A stretch of 64,000 bases of DNA from Diogma glabrata. Its lineage: Eukaryota; Arthropoda; Insecta; Diptera; Cylindrotomidae. How positions within the stretch are numbered: position 1 is the first letter of the stretch; the number at the start of each line of letters is the position of its first letter. The notes below the pieces were generated by a model. That model was not told where the DNA came from. It did not search any database and saw only the letters and a program-made list of their open reading frames with translations. Positions 13,546 to 24,462 of the stretch are shown here, one piece after another. The DNA is taken from the NCBI GenBank assembly GCA_963693315.1, contig OY856188.1, forward strand, positions 243,801,426 to 243,865,425, in the 5' to 3' direction. A program made the position numbers and the translations under genes.

Positions 13546-14030
13546 GGGTGCGTTCACCAGATGGTAGCAGCTAACTTCAAGCTTTCAACAGTTCAAAGTT
13601 AGCAGTTGTAAAATTTGTGAACACATTGTTGATTTACAGCGTTTTTATTTGACGTTTACTACTTGTAGCATAACCTAATAATAATAAATTAAATTAAATA
13701 TTTATTAGTATAAAGTATATATAACAACAATTGTGTATTTTAGTTTTTTATTAATAACGTTTTTTTGAAGATAAAATGTGTTGTGTAATTACCAATAATA
13801 CAGCTATTAGAAACACATTTTTCTAAATGTCAAAAAATATCAATAATTAATCGTTAAATGTCAAAATACATCAGTTCTGCGCATGTCAAAGCAAAAGATG
13901 AGTTCGAATGCGTAAATAAATTCCGCTTTAAGAAACTCTTAACTGCTGACATCCAGCGTAAAGTCAACGTGTCGGCTGAACGCGTTCGTTTTCTCAACTT
14001 CTCAACTGTTGAGGTCGGGTGAACGCGCCC
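13546..14030. mobile_element. 485-bp MITE starting GGGNGCGTTCACC
   Basis: The ends are GGGTGCGTTCACC and, inverted, GGGCGCGTTCACC (12 of 13 match). Similarity becomes weaker further in, although both ends carry a CAACAGTT motif about 35 and 20 bp inside the termini. ATT directly flanks both sides (13,543-13,545 and 14,031-14,033), giving a possible 3-bp target duplication. A 2-bp AT reading is equally possible. No coding capacity. The TIR style suggests a PIF/Harbinger or ISL2EU-type family, but this is only a suggestion. Confidence 0.65.
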
Positions 14031-14033
14031 ATT

Positions 14034-15699
14034 ATTATATTTTTTTAATATTTTTTGTTCGCCTTGTTTCAGTTTACATAAAACAAAGAGAATTATGGAA
14101 ATTTAATAATATTTTCTACACACAAGTCAAATTCAAATATTTAAAATTTTTGATATCTGATTTTTTGTCTTAAAAGTTGTATCATTAAAATAACGGCAAC
14201 AAATGGAAGAATTATTTACAAAATCAATCACACACATACATTTTCAATTTTGAGCTTAAAATGCGTTTAGACTTTGAAACATGTATTACAGCTTGGGAGA
14301 GGCAACAAATCAATTAACTTTCAATTGTATGAGCATACAAGAAATTTTGCATACAAAATGTATGAGCTTACATGAAATGATTAAAGCATTTTATGTTTAA
14401 ATATTTGTTAATTCACTTGTTGCACTCATACATGTTCCTCAGCCAAAACGTACAGTTTATTTTACCACCTACTTTACCGATGTATTAAAAAACAGTGTTA
14501 CTGTAGTTTTGCAAGATATATAGTAGTGATGTTTTTACCAGAGGAAAAAGAAAGAGTAAGTAAAATCATGTGCAGAGCTTATAACATCAAATCGTTTTTT
14601 TTATATCGTGATTGAACGAAGTTTATCTGAGTGCGTATTTTGTTAATCGATGAGCTTTAGAGGTGGTGGTAATTCAATTACTGAATGTACCACTGATATA
14701 TATCTATATATTATATTAATCTGTTTAAGCATTCATCGTTGAGAGCCGTCCCTGTAACCCAGAGGCACCCTTGCACAAAACAACTTATACTAAAGGATAT
14801 GTGGCGAACATTATAATTAAAAATTTTAAAAAATTAGCAGGCGATGATTTTTATTATTCGGTTTTTGTTTTCTTTCCAAACAGTTTTGATAAAATTCTTG
14901 ATTTTCGTAATGTAAAAAAATGTTTGTGTAATAAATTTGTTTTAAATCTTATTTTTCACTATTCCAAATTTTAAATATTATAATAAATGTTTTACTGTTA
15001 ACATGTTAAGTCAAAATGTAATAAAATAAATTTATGGAAATCAAATCAAGACACGTCATTAATTAATTATAATGAGAAAACAAAACCATTGATGATGTCA
15101 AATATTCACGTTCTCCAATATCTTTAACTTCAACCATTTCATCAGATTCTTTTACACAATTCTCATTACATAGATTCTGCCATTATTTAAGATACTTTAG
15201 AAAAAGATAATAAATTAAGTGATTCGATAACTGTTGAAGATAATATTGAAAAATGCCGGACAATGCAACATTTAGTGAATCAGGATATCAAATAGTGCTA
15301 AACAACAAATTCTCCTTATATTGGATACAACATCTCCAACAACATTTCGATCATCATTTTCATCTCCTGGAAAATTCAACGCCACTAGCAGCCAATCTCA
15401 ATATTAAAATTTACCTACACCCAAAGATATACCGTTAGACCCGATTGATAAAATCAACTGAGGTCGTCTGGGAAAATCAGAAATGAAAATAAAACAACTA
15501 TTAAGTTCAAAACTGATTCTAAATTTTATTCCTCAAACTCATTTCCTTCATACAATTTTTTAAATTCATTTTCCCCTTAAAACACAAACTTAAAAATTAA
15601 TCCCTACCTAAATCAATTTAATATTTATTATTCGCAATTCCCAATAAGTTTATACATAAAAAACTAATAAAATGCATGTCAGCAAAATATGCATTTAAC
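14034..15699. other. Intronic DNA, no supported gene
   Basis: Contains short frames (14,771-14,974 and 15,253-15,438) without recognisable domains, ATATAT-rich sequence near 14,690-14,715, and no clear repeat partner within the window. Confidence 0.4.
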
Positions 15700-15952
15700 T
15701 TTTTTTTAATAATAATAATCCTTTATTGACTTCAAATTTATAATACAGTTGTGTACATTTAATAATTTACTGAGATCAGCTTTTAATAGTAAGCTTTACA
15801 GCAGATGAAATTAATTATTATGAGTATTGCGAAAAAAAATGAAAAAAGAATGTTTATATATACAAATGCAGTTCAGTCTGCTTAGTAACTAATAAAAAAC
15901 TTATATTTACCTAACCTACTTAAATCTAAACTTAAAAGCTACGTTGCAAAAA

Positions 15953-18610
15953 TTAAGCGGTAGTAAAGCTAATTGCATTTATTAATTCATTTTCAATACA
16001 ATTTAATTTATTTATATATCTATCATTAGCTTCTTTAGCAACTACATTGACAAGCTTTATATTTAATTCGTTGTGCAGTCTTAAAGTGCTATAACGTCTA
16101 GGGCGTTTATAGATAGTTTTTAGAAATTTGTTTTGAATTATTTGAAATTTCTTTTTATGACACAAGGCAATATCCCACCAAATTGGCGCACCATAAAGTA
16201 TGATATTAAGAATCACACACTTGTAAATTAGTGTCTTATTATGACTATTCAGTTTACTATTTCTGTTGAGTAGAGGATATAGACTTTTGAACAGTGCATT
16301 ACATTTTTGTTGTATTTGAGTGACGTGTGTCTTAAATGTTAATGATTTATCCAAATAAATTCCTAAATATTTAGTTGAAGGTTTCCATTCCAAAGAAGAG
16401 TTTTGAATCAGAAAGGGTTGTTGTGAAAGTTTACGGGATGCTCTGCACCTAGTAAAATAAATAGCTTCACATTTTGATATGTTAATACTAAGTTTCCAGT
16501 TTTTAAAAAATTCGAGAATTTTAGTGAGGTACAATTGAAGCTTATTGATAATAGATACCGCCAGCTCATCTGACACAAATATTGCAGTGTCATCAGCAAA
16601 TATAGATAATTTACATTCAATATCTCTTGGAATATCATTGATGAATAAACAAAAAAGCAAAGGACTCAATACAGCACCTTGAGGAACCCCAGCTGGAATG
16701 CTAAGTATAGAGGACATGGAATCAAAAATCTGGACAAAAAATGTTCTATCAGTTAAGAACGATTTTATGATTTTAATTAAAAATATTGGAAATCCATATA
16801 TAAATAATTTATAGCAGACTGCGTCTTGCCAAACTTTATCAAAGGCTCGTTCAAGGTCTAATAATATCATTCCAGTAGATTTTAGCGAAGATCTATTAGA
16901 TTTAATATGATTGACTACACGATGGATTCGATGAACTGTAGAGTGCCCGGATCTAAAACCAAATTGCTCGTTTATAATTATTTGATTATCAGCTATGAAC
17001 TCTTCCATTCTTCTTTTGATAATCTGCTCAAAGAGTTTTCCCAATGTACAAAGAAGACTAATAGGTCTGTAGCTTGTAGCAAGAGTGGGGTCTTTGCCAG
17101 GCTTTAAAACAGGAGTAATTTTTGCTTTTTTCCATTGAATTGGGAAATAGCCTAGGTTCAAGCAGCACTCGAATATTGTCTTAAGAAAATGGATTCCACT
17201 TTCAGGAAGATTTTTAAGTAAAATAAATGGAATATTATCTACACCTGGAGCTTTGAGCCTTGGAAGGAATTTCAAAATATCAGAAATTTCAGAAGGGTGA
17301 ATTTCAGGAATTGTAGCATTGTTATCCAAATTATTGAAATTAGTGCAAAAGTCATTCACTTGTTCTTCAATTACAATATTGGAGTTTGGAATTTGATGAG
17401 CGTCAAGGAAAACATCAGCCAATACTTGTGCTTTTTCTGTATTTAAGAAAATTCGATTTCCAGTGTTGGGAGTAACTAATGGTGGAATGGACTTGCGATG
17501 GTTTTTAAAATGTTTAGTTGTTTTCCAGAAGTTTTTTGAACCTTTATCCAAGCATTCAAGCTTCGTTTGCCATTAATAATTATAAAGGATATTTATATGA
17601 TATTTAATAATTCTATTTAGCAAGTTTATTGAGGTTTTAATGTGAGCAAGGCGACTTCTGAGGTAAGATCTTCTAAGCGAATTTCGGTGTCTGATAAAAC
17701 TTAACACTTGATCAGATAATTCCAATTTATCAGTTGGAAGAACAGGCACAAGCGGTACGGATAGCTCACGAGCTGAAGAAATAGATGCTGTCAAAAAATC
17801 GACTGCAGCGTTGACATCTGAAATAGTATGAATTGAACTTAAATTGAAATTTTCAATTTCAGATGATATATGATTCTGATAAATGCTCCAATTAACATTT
17901 TTATAGTTAAAGTATTTACGATGGCAATGATCTACTTGATTATTAAATACTATTGAACAGAGGACTGGCAGACGATCGGAGCAGAGTGCTTGAATGGTGT
18001 TAACTTCGGATATCAACTGTGGGTTGTTTGTTAAAAATATATCAATAATACTAGGGACTCCAACAGGACTATAGTGGGTAGGATCTTGGGGAGCGATAAC
18101 AACACAATCAGAGTTAATAGAATAATCATATAAAGTTCGACCACCGCGGTTAGTTCTAGGACAAAACCAGTTAGGATGCTTACAATTTAAATCACCACCA
18201 ATTAGGTAAGGAATATTACCACTACAAATTTTTATAAAATCATTTCTGAGATGCTCAGAATTCGAATATGAACAATATACAGAAAATATTTTAAGTTGAT
18301 TATTATCACTACTTATTATATTAATACCCAGGGATTCTATACAATTTAATTTAAGGTCAGGAAGAAGCGAATGTTTAATGCAATCTTTTATAAGAATACC
18401 AACACCACCCCTGCGAATATTTTCTCTATCATTACGATAAAATCGAAAATTAGGAATCGAAAATGAAATAGAAGGCTTTAAATGCGTTTCACTAATAAGT
18501 AATATATCAATATTAAAATTATCTAAAAACTGAATTACCTCAAATTTTTTATTTTTTATACCGTACGCGTTCCACACACAAATTTTTAAAGAGTTATGGA
18601 TAACAGACAT
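15953..18610 (-). pseudogene. Non-LTR ORF2: AP endonuclease + reverse transcriptase
   Basis: The 885-codon frame starts at the ATG at 18,610. It has an N-terminal apurinic endonuclease (motifs VWNAYGI, LLISETH, GGDLNCKHPNW) and a central reverse transcriptase (RPISLLCTLGKLFEQ, EQFGFRSGHST, LLDLERAFDKVW, GVPQGAVLSPLLF, and active site FADDTA at about 16,583-16,607). It copies element RNA by target-primed reverse transcription. Two defects are visible. There is one in-frame TAA at 17,573-17,575 between endonuclease and RT. The usual Ser-Asp-His endonuclease motif reads CSDRLPV (Arg codon at 17,972-17,974), which should abolish nicking. No frameshift was seen, so the copy is young or only lightly decayed. 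The motif set favours the jockey group; the exact clade needs a tree. Confidence 0.85.
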
Positions 18611-18918
18611 ATTTAATAGCAATATTAGCCATAACATCAAATTGTTCTTCTTTGGAATGGCACCCCCGAAGTCCTGAAACAAGTTCTTTGAGAATTTGTA
18701 ATAACTCATGTGGTGCAAACAAATCATTTGTGCTATCTGAATTAATATTAATTGAATTTTCATGATTGATTGCATTTGTTTGAACCACTGTACTGAACTG
18801 CATTTTTTTGCTAACAAAATTATTATTAAAATTATTATTAAAATTGTTATTGTTGTTTTGATGAGGTATTGAAGGAATAATAGGAAAATCCTGTTGTTGA
18901 AATGAAAATGTTGGTATA
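18594..18918 (-). pseudogene. C-terminal end of the non-LTR ORF1 (Gag-like), truncated
   Basis: The frame ends at TAA 18,594, overlapping the ORF2 ATG (18,610) by 17 nt, the ORF1/ORF2 overlap common in jockey-like elements. It contains an Asn-rich linker and then a helix-like end, LLQILKELVSGLRGCHSKEE, followed by an AIKYV motif like that near the end of jockey-group Gag proteins. The zinc knuckles that normally precede it are missing because the element is 5'-truncated near 18,920-18,945. Confidence 0.6.
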
Positions 18919-18925
18919 AAAACAC

Positions 18926-19337
18926 TTGTTAATTATTAATCGCTTTAGTTTTCATCGTAAACATATTACCCCCATAATCATATGTTTACGTTCTTTTCTT
19001 TGAATCATAATCTGTAGTAAATTATGCAATTGAAGATTCTTATGGCTTATCGATAATTTTATGAATCTTGATTTGATAAGTGGATGGATGGTAAAACGAA
19101 GCAACGTGGTGCACACAACACAGCGTGGTAGAATAAAGATTGACAAACTAAGACAGAGGTTCAAGGAACTTCTAAACAGGAAGGGCGATTGAGCTCCGTA
19201 CAGTGAAGTAAGGAATTTTTACAAAAATCTAATTCGGTCAAAGGTAAAAAGGTCATATGAAAAGTACTATGAGTCCATGGAGACAATCCTAACTAAATTA
19301 TTCAAAGCTTTTGAGATCGTTTTGTGAGAATGGATAG
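18926..19337. other. Intronic DNA, weak coding trace only
   Basis: The + strand at about 19,135-19,320 reads as a Lys/Arg/Tyr-rich frame (LRQRFKELLN, then YKNLIRSKVKRSYEKYYES) interrupted by a stop. It is reminiscent of linkers in retrotransposon ORFs, but too short to assign. Confidence 0.3.
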
Positions 19338-19800
19338 GTGGTATTGATAAAATCCCTCCGCCTGCGGCCTCGTCTTATTACCAATATACTTGCTTTCGAT
19401 ATTTTTGGCAAAAAATTATTTCGAATTATCACCGCCCTTGGGAAATTACTACTGAAAATTTTTTGCCTTAGTTTTATATTAATTTAAGCCAATGAAATTC
19501 TCTAAAATGAAATGACATCAATTTCACCAATAAAATTTGGATTACACTAATAACAAGTATTTATACTTCTGACCTACTGGGATATTAAAAGTTATCAGTT
19601 GTAATTTCCCAAGGGCGGTGATGATTCGAAATAATTTTTTGTCAAAAATTTCGAAAGCAAGAATATTGATAAAAAGCACGAGGCCGTAGGCCGAGGGCTT
19701 TTATCAATACCACTTGCTTGAGGAATTTTTCAAAAATTATGAGAATTTATCAACGAACGAGGGGAATTCGTTTAGAAATTGTTTTGCCATTTTTCATTTA
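19338..19800. mobile_element. Foldback element, copy 1 (arms ~115-128 bp)
   Basis: Bases 19,338-19,452 and 19,596-19,723 are inverted copies. Both hold GTGGTATTGATAAAA, a palindromic GGCCTACGGCC-type core, a TTTTTGGCAAAAAATTATTT-type stretch and the ACCGCCCTTGGGAAATTAC end. The loop is about 143 bp. The right arm continues to 19,800 in sequence (AACGAATTCCCCTCG and ATGAAAAATGGCAAAAC, read inverted) that is repeated at 24,463. No ORF. This looks like a non-autonomous foldback or long-TIR element. Confidence 0.8.
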
Positions 19801-19828
19801 TTTATATATTTTTTATGAACTATACAAT

Positions 19829-20171
19829 TTTAAAATATTTGCTCCATCAAAAGTGTGGCAATATGTATATCGTAGGAAAGGTCTTGAGTAGATGTAGATG
19901 TGCCGAAAAATATTTATTTTGAATTATGACGTTTTTTTCAGAAAAAAAGGCAAAAATGTGATAGGTGTGTTTTTTGAATTTTTTGTTCGGTTATTTTGTT
20001 TTTTTTTTTTTCAAGTTATTTGTTTCACAATTCAAAACCAATCTATATCGATATATAAATACGTAACCAATATTTTTTCGGTACAATTTTAAAATATTTG
20101 CTCCATCAAAAGTGTGGCAATATGTATATCCTAGGAAAGGTCTTGAGTAGTAGATGTGCCGAAAAATATTT
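19829..20171 (+). repeat. ~255-bp repeat, one full and one partial tandem copy
   Basis: The block starting AATTTTAAAATATTTGCTCC at about 19,829 recurs at about 20,085, sharing AAAAGTGTGGCAATATGTAT, AGGAAAGGTCTTGAGTAG and GATGTGCCGAAAAATATTT. The downstream half of the first unit (AAAAAGGCAAAAATGTGATA, TTTTTTGTTCGGTTATTTTG) is seen again at 22,060-22,160 and 24,240-24,330. So the unit is a dispersed repeat with at least four partial copies between the foldback arms. Confidence 0.75.
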
Positions 20172-21287
20172 TACTTCCCGATATGGGAAGTTATTGTTTT
20201 GGGGTCGATTTTTGAAATCGGAATTTTTATGATATCTTTACGTTTCATGACCTTCTGAAGCTGTTTAGACTATTTTTAGCTGGCAGTCTGTATGTGTGTG
20301 TGAGTGTGTGCATGTGTTTATGTATCGCTGTATGTGGATTAATTTTTGTCCAACGCTTTCTCAACAACGGATGGCTCGATTTTAACGAAAATGGTCGCAA
20401 TCGATGTATCTTGACGTAACTTAGAGCCCAGTTCTTTTCTAATGAAATTAAATCATTTGTTTTTTAGTGGTTTCCAAAAAATTGAAAATCATCTCTTGCA
20501 AATATCATGAGATTAAATAATGGTATCAAGGTCATGAAGCTTCCATATTGTTTGTCATCATGTCAGTAATTTATATTGAGATTTGTATAAACAATTGCTT
20601 TCTTAGTTTTTGAGTTTTTTAAGAAAATGTGACAAAACTCAGAGGTTCGTGAGTGGATCGCGAGGTCAACTGTTTATTAACTTCCCGATATGGCAAGTTA
20701 TTGCTTTGGGTCGATTTTTGAAATCAGAATTTTATGATATCTCTACGTTTCAAGACCTCCTGAAGCTGTTTAGGCTATTTTTAGCTGGCAGTATCTATGC
20801 GTGTGTATCGTCGTATGTGGACAAATATTTGTCCAACGCATTCTCAACAACGGATGATCCGACTTCAACGGCAATGGTCACAACCGATGTATTTTGGCGT
20901 AGCTTACAGTCCAGTCTTTTTCTAACTAACTAAGTTCATTAGTTTTTAGTGGTTTCCAAAAAAACTGAAAATCATCTCTAGCAAATATTACGAGAATAAA
21001 TAAAGTTATCAAGACCACATGCCTCCCATTTTGTTTGTCATCATGTCAACAATTTATAATGACATTTGTATATACAATTGCTATCTTACTTTTTGAGTTT
21101 TTTATGAAAATTTGAAAAATAGGTGTTATTTTCGTTACGCAAACGCACGAAATATTGACGAAACTTTTGAATTCAAATGAGCTTCAAACGCATCCGGGTT
21201 TATTTGAATGTGGAAAATATGAGCTATTTTCAAAATTTGGCAAAAGAGTCGGGGAGAATGTCTGTGGATCGTTGAACAACTGTTTTT
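20172..21287 (+). repeat. Tandem duplication of a 507/609-bp unit
   Basis: Unit 1 (20,172-20,678) and unit 2 (20,679-about 21,287) both begin with the hairpin CTTCCCGATATGG(G/C)AAG. Both continue with GTCGATTTTTGAAATC, CTGAAGCTGTTTAG, a TG-rich stretch, TTGTCCAACGC.TTCTCAACA, CAACCGATGTAT and GTGGTTTCCAAAAA. Both end with a GTGGATCG(C/T) piece followed by CAACTGTTT. Similarity is roughly 85% by eye. The middle of this unit also occurs at 25,925-26,130. The 107-codon frame at 20,610-20,933 is a by-product of the repeat. Confidence 0.8.
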
Positions 21288-22034
21288 TTTAAACTTCAAT
21301 AACACTCAATCCTGACATTCAATTTTGTTGAAACTTAGAGCATAAGGTTATTGTAATGTTCATAGTAATTTTTCAACTTCCGGTTTGTCACTTTCAGTTA
21401 AATAGCTTTATCCTATAATTCTTTTAAATATATCACAACCGCCACAGCTATGAAGGAGTTTTGACGAACCTTTTTTAAATGTTTCAGTTAATATGAGAAA
21501 GAACAAATTTGCTTTTTAGGTGTCTTGTATATAGTGGTTGGCGTTTATCAAACAAATGCTGACCTTTTATGTTATCGATAGGTTAGGTTATTGTGTTGGA
21601 CTGTTGGAGATCATTTTTGATATTGACATTTTAATGATATCTTCTCCTTTCAATACCTTCTGAATCGGTCTATACAACTTATTTTAGTTTGCAGACTGAG
21701 TATTAGTATAATATTAAATTTAAATATGATTACACACACACATATTCAAATTCTATTAAAATTATTACAATTGATGTGTTGTATATTAAGTAAATCTTAA
21801 TTTTGTCTAATATTTACTTTTTGTTGACTTTGTTTCAAATTTGTTTTAATATCTGTTTTGAAATTCTTCGTTTTTTATATGTATTTATGTTCTATAAAAC
21901 ATATTTTTGGACAATGCAATTAAATTATATTGTATTATTTTTTTTATGTCTGATATTACAGTATACCTTATATCCATTGAATGGTTTGTTTTTAATCTTA
22001 CGAGAAGTTCTTGGTGTGGCCTCTATGGTCACAC
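21288..22034. other. Intronic DNA, nothing recognised
   Basis: AT-rich filler between repeat units. The 84-codon frame at 21,803-22,057 is Phe/Leu-rich low complexity. Confidence 0.4.
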
Positions 22035-22239
22035 TTCATCCCACTAGTTATTTTTGAATTTTGACCTTTTTTTTCAGAAAAAAAGGCAAAAATGTGATAG
22101 GAGTGTTTTTTGAGTTTTTTGTTCGGTCATTTTGTTTTTTGTTTTCAAGTTATTTGTTTTGTTATTTGTTTGTGTTTTTTATTTTATTTATTTTTTTATT
22201 TATTTATTTATTTATTTATTTTGTTATTTGTTTGTGTTA

Positions 22240-22273
<34 letters not shown>

Positions 22274-22310
22274 TTATTTATTTATTTATTTTGTTATTTG
22301 TTATTTATGA
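22035..22310 (+). repeat. Dispersed repeat piece running into (TTTA)n
   Basis: Bases 22,035-22,165 match the downstream half of the 19,829 repeat (GAAAAAAAGGCAAAAATGTG, TTTTTTGTTCGGTCATTTTG). They then pass into about 130 bp of (TTTA)n mixed with TTTGTTATTTG. Hydrophobic Phe/Leu/Tyr frames here on all three + frames are artefacts of the simple repeat. Confidence 0.8.
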
Positions 22311-22395
22311 AAAAATTTATTTACCGTTTACAAATTTTGATACCACACAACTTTATAGCAAAACAGCAATCTACATTCATTGAGGAAAAAAAAAA

Positions 22396-23123
22396 TTAGA
22401 ACCAGGAGAGTGCTTCCTTCAAGAGGATTTTTCTGAAAACTACGCCTTCATAATTCAGGAATCGGTTCAAGGTTATCATTATAATAATTCACAATAATTC
22501 ATCTAATAGCCATAAATTTGACATCCATTTGTCATTTATTTTAAAAGTGCCGCAAGTGAATATATACAGCACCGAAGTTTTATACTCATTTCGTATATCA
22601 CAACAGTACTACAGTCCATCTTTTCATTACAAAACTTATTGAATTCATCAGGACGCATGTAAATTCAAATATTAAGAAAATAATTTATAACACCAACGCT
22701 GCACCTTCTCAATACAAAAATAAACATAACCTAATTAGCTTATGCCACCATAAAAAAGACTTTAAGGTCTTTGCAGAATGGCATTTTCATGCTACAAGCC
22801 ATGGAAAGGGATCTTGCGATTGGATTGGTGGTATACTGAAGCGTGCTGCACACCTTTATAGTATGGGGAGCAGAGATATTATTGATACACCAAAAAAACT
22901 TTTCGAATGGGCCTTATTATGGGAATCTATCATGAACTTTGGATACGCCGATAAAAATGCATATCAATTAACAAAAGGAATATTACAAAATCGATATAAA
23001 AATGTAATTACTATAAGTGGAACTCAAAAATTTCATTTTTTTGTACCATTAAATACTAAGACAATGATTGCAAAAATGTTTTCCAACTCAAAAGAAACTT
23101 TTGAATGTAAAATAAGTAAATAA
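22396..23123 (+). pseudogene. Relic of an uncharacterised conserved protein (DFSENY / HGKG family)
   Basis: Two + strand pieces carry recognisable motifs. At 22,396-22,494 there is a frame with QEDFSENYAFIIQE and then VQGYHYNNSQ before a stop. At about 22,700-23,123, in another frame, there is NAAPSQYKNKHNL, CHHKKDFKVFAEWHFHATSH and then HGKGSCDWIGGILKRA, ending in an 86-codon tail. I recall this combination (DF(A/S)ENY...Q...YKN...WHFFATSHGKG.CDG.GG..KR) from many predicted arthropod and cnidarian proteins of unknown, possibly transposon-linked, function. Stops and a frame change between the pieces show it is broken, unless an intron is present. The Gly usually following CD is Trp here. No function is claimed. 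Confidence 0.5.
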
Positions 23124-23620
23124 TTTTTAATAACTATATTTATTTTCTTTAACCTACATATATAATTTGTATAATATTTTAAAAAAATTATTCAATTATA
23201 AAATATTTGTAATTTAATGTTAAAATACAATCTTTTACTCTATGATTCCATAATAACATAATATGAACATAATACTTCTTCAGTCAAAAGTTCCTAAATA
23301 GATTAAGTTATTTATACGGCTTTGTTGTTTACAGTCGAGACTGTCAAATTATTTTTTATAAAAGTGACAAGTGATTACTAAAAGTGATAAATAAACATTT
23401 CATTTTTTTATGCCATCAATACAAAGAAAATAATTGCAGAAGTGTTTTCCTATTCAAAAGAAACTTCTGTTTGTAAAATAAGTAAATTATTTTTAACAAT
23501 TGTATTTATTTTATTTATTGTACTACAAATATAATGTTTATAATATTTTAAAAGGTTCATTTAATAATAAAATATTTGATATTTAACATAAAAAAAATCT
23601 CTTAGTTTATAACGCCATTT
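23030..23620 (+). repeat. Direct duplication covering the 3' end of the HGKG-type relic
   Basis: Bases about 23,030-23,260 and 23,396-23,620 are diverged direct copies (about 75-80% by eye). They share TTTCATTTTTTT, the series coding for 'AKMFSNSKETFECKISK' at the first site and a related but altered series at the second, TTTATTTTATTT/TTTATTTTCTTT and AATAAAATATTTG. The second copy has lost the part upstream of the ORF tail. This suggests two copies of the same unit inserted or duplicated in tandem. Confidence 0.65.
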
Positions 23621-24129
23621 TTATAATTTTCCTTCAGAACAAAAAAAACTGATTCCCGACAGTCATATGCACAACGAATTTTATCTTTAAAACAAAAACT
23701 AACGCATCTCCCAAACTTTCACAAGTGGTTAGATATAAAATAAGCTTCAATTTAGTTAAAAACAAAGGGACAGCGCCATCTTTTCTTCAATTACACCGAT
23801 TTTTTCTTATGTTACAACGTTAAAAACTATTTCAAAAAATTAACATTGTACATTTTTATAAACTTTGTTCTAATACCTATTTAACAACATATTATTTATG
23901 AAAATCGATTGAGTAGTTTTTCTACAATCGCTCGTCAAAATGCACTCACATCACAAAATAACAAAAACTTGAGGGGCCTGTAAAGATTCCTGGTCGAAAA
24001 AAAAAATTCTAAGAGAACCTGTATTTTTTATTTATGAAAGACTATCTATAAACAAAAAATTTTCAAAATTAAAAGGGGTCAACGTTGTTGAATCTTCGTG
24101 AAATTGCTCCTATATATAAATACGTAAGC
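23621..24129. other. Intronic DNA, no gene seen
   Basis: AT-rich sequence; no exon, RNA gene or strong repeat partner recognised. Confidence 0.4.
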
Positions 24130-24360
24130 AATATTATTACGGTACAATTTTAAAATATTTTTCCCATCAATATGTATATCGTTGGAAAGGTCATGAGTAG
24201 TAGATGTGGCGAAACATAGTGATTATTGAATTTTGCCGATTTTTTCAGAAAAATGGCAAAAAGTGATAGGTGTGTTTTTTGAGTTTTTTGTTCGGTTATT
24301 TTGTTATTTTTTTAATGTTATCTGTTTCACAATTCAAAATCAATCTATATCAATTAATTA
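24130..24360 (+). repeat. Third copy of the 19,829-type dispersed repeat
   Basis: Shares GGTACAATTTTAAAATATTT, ATATGTATATCGTTGGAAAG, TCATGAGTAGTAGATGTG, GTGATAGGTGTGTTTTTTGA and CACAATTCAAAA(T/C)CAATCTAT with 19,829-20,060, in the same orientation. Confidence 0.75.
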
Positions 24361-24462
24361 AACTCTGAAATAATGTGTTGTAGCTATTTGGTTGGGAGGT
24401 CTATTTGCAATTTCTATTTACAATGGCCGAATTTCGGCCACTGGGCGATTCCTAGTATTAAT

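Larger units (their letters stand above)
15700..18925 (-). mobile_element. Jockey-like non-LTR retrotransposon, 5'-truncated
   Basis: Read on the minus strand the order is: the end of ORF1 (18,918-18,594), ORF2 (18,610-15,953), then a 3' UTR of about 250 bp. The UTR ends with an AATAAAGG signal, (ATT)4 and an A run at about 15,704-15,730. The 5' end of ORF1 is missing, so this is a truncated insertion about 3.2 kb long. No clear target-site duplication was found around the A-rich tail and the truncated end. The element lies in antisense orientation within the transporter intron. Confidence 0.85.

Noticed and set aside
19135..19320. Lys/Arg/Tyr-rich + frame as a transposon linker
   Set aside because: Too short, broken by a stop, and without a diagnostic motif.
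22061..22399. Three overlapping Phe/Leu-rich ORFs resembling membrane proteins
   Set aside because: All derive from (TTTA)n and T-rich sequence in three frames.
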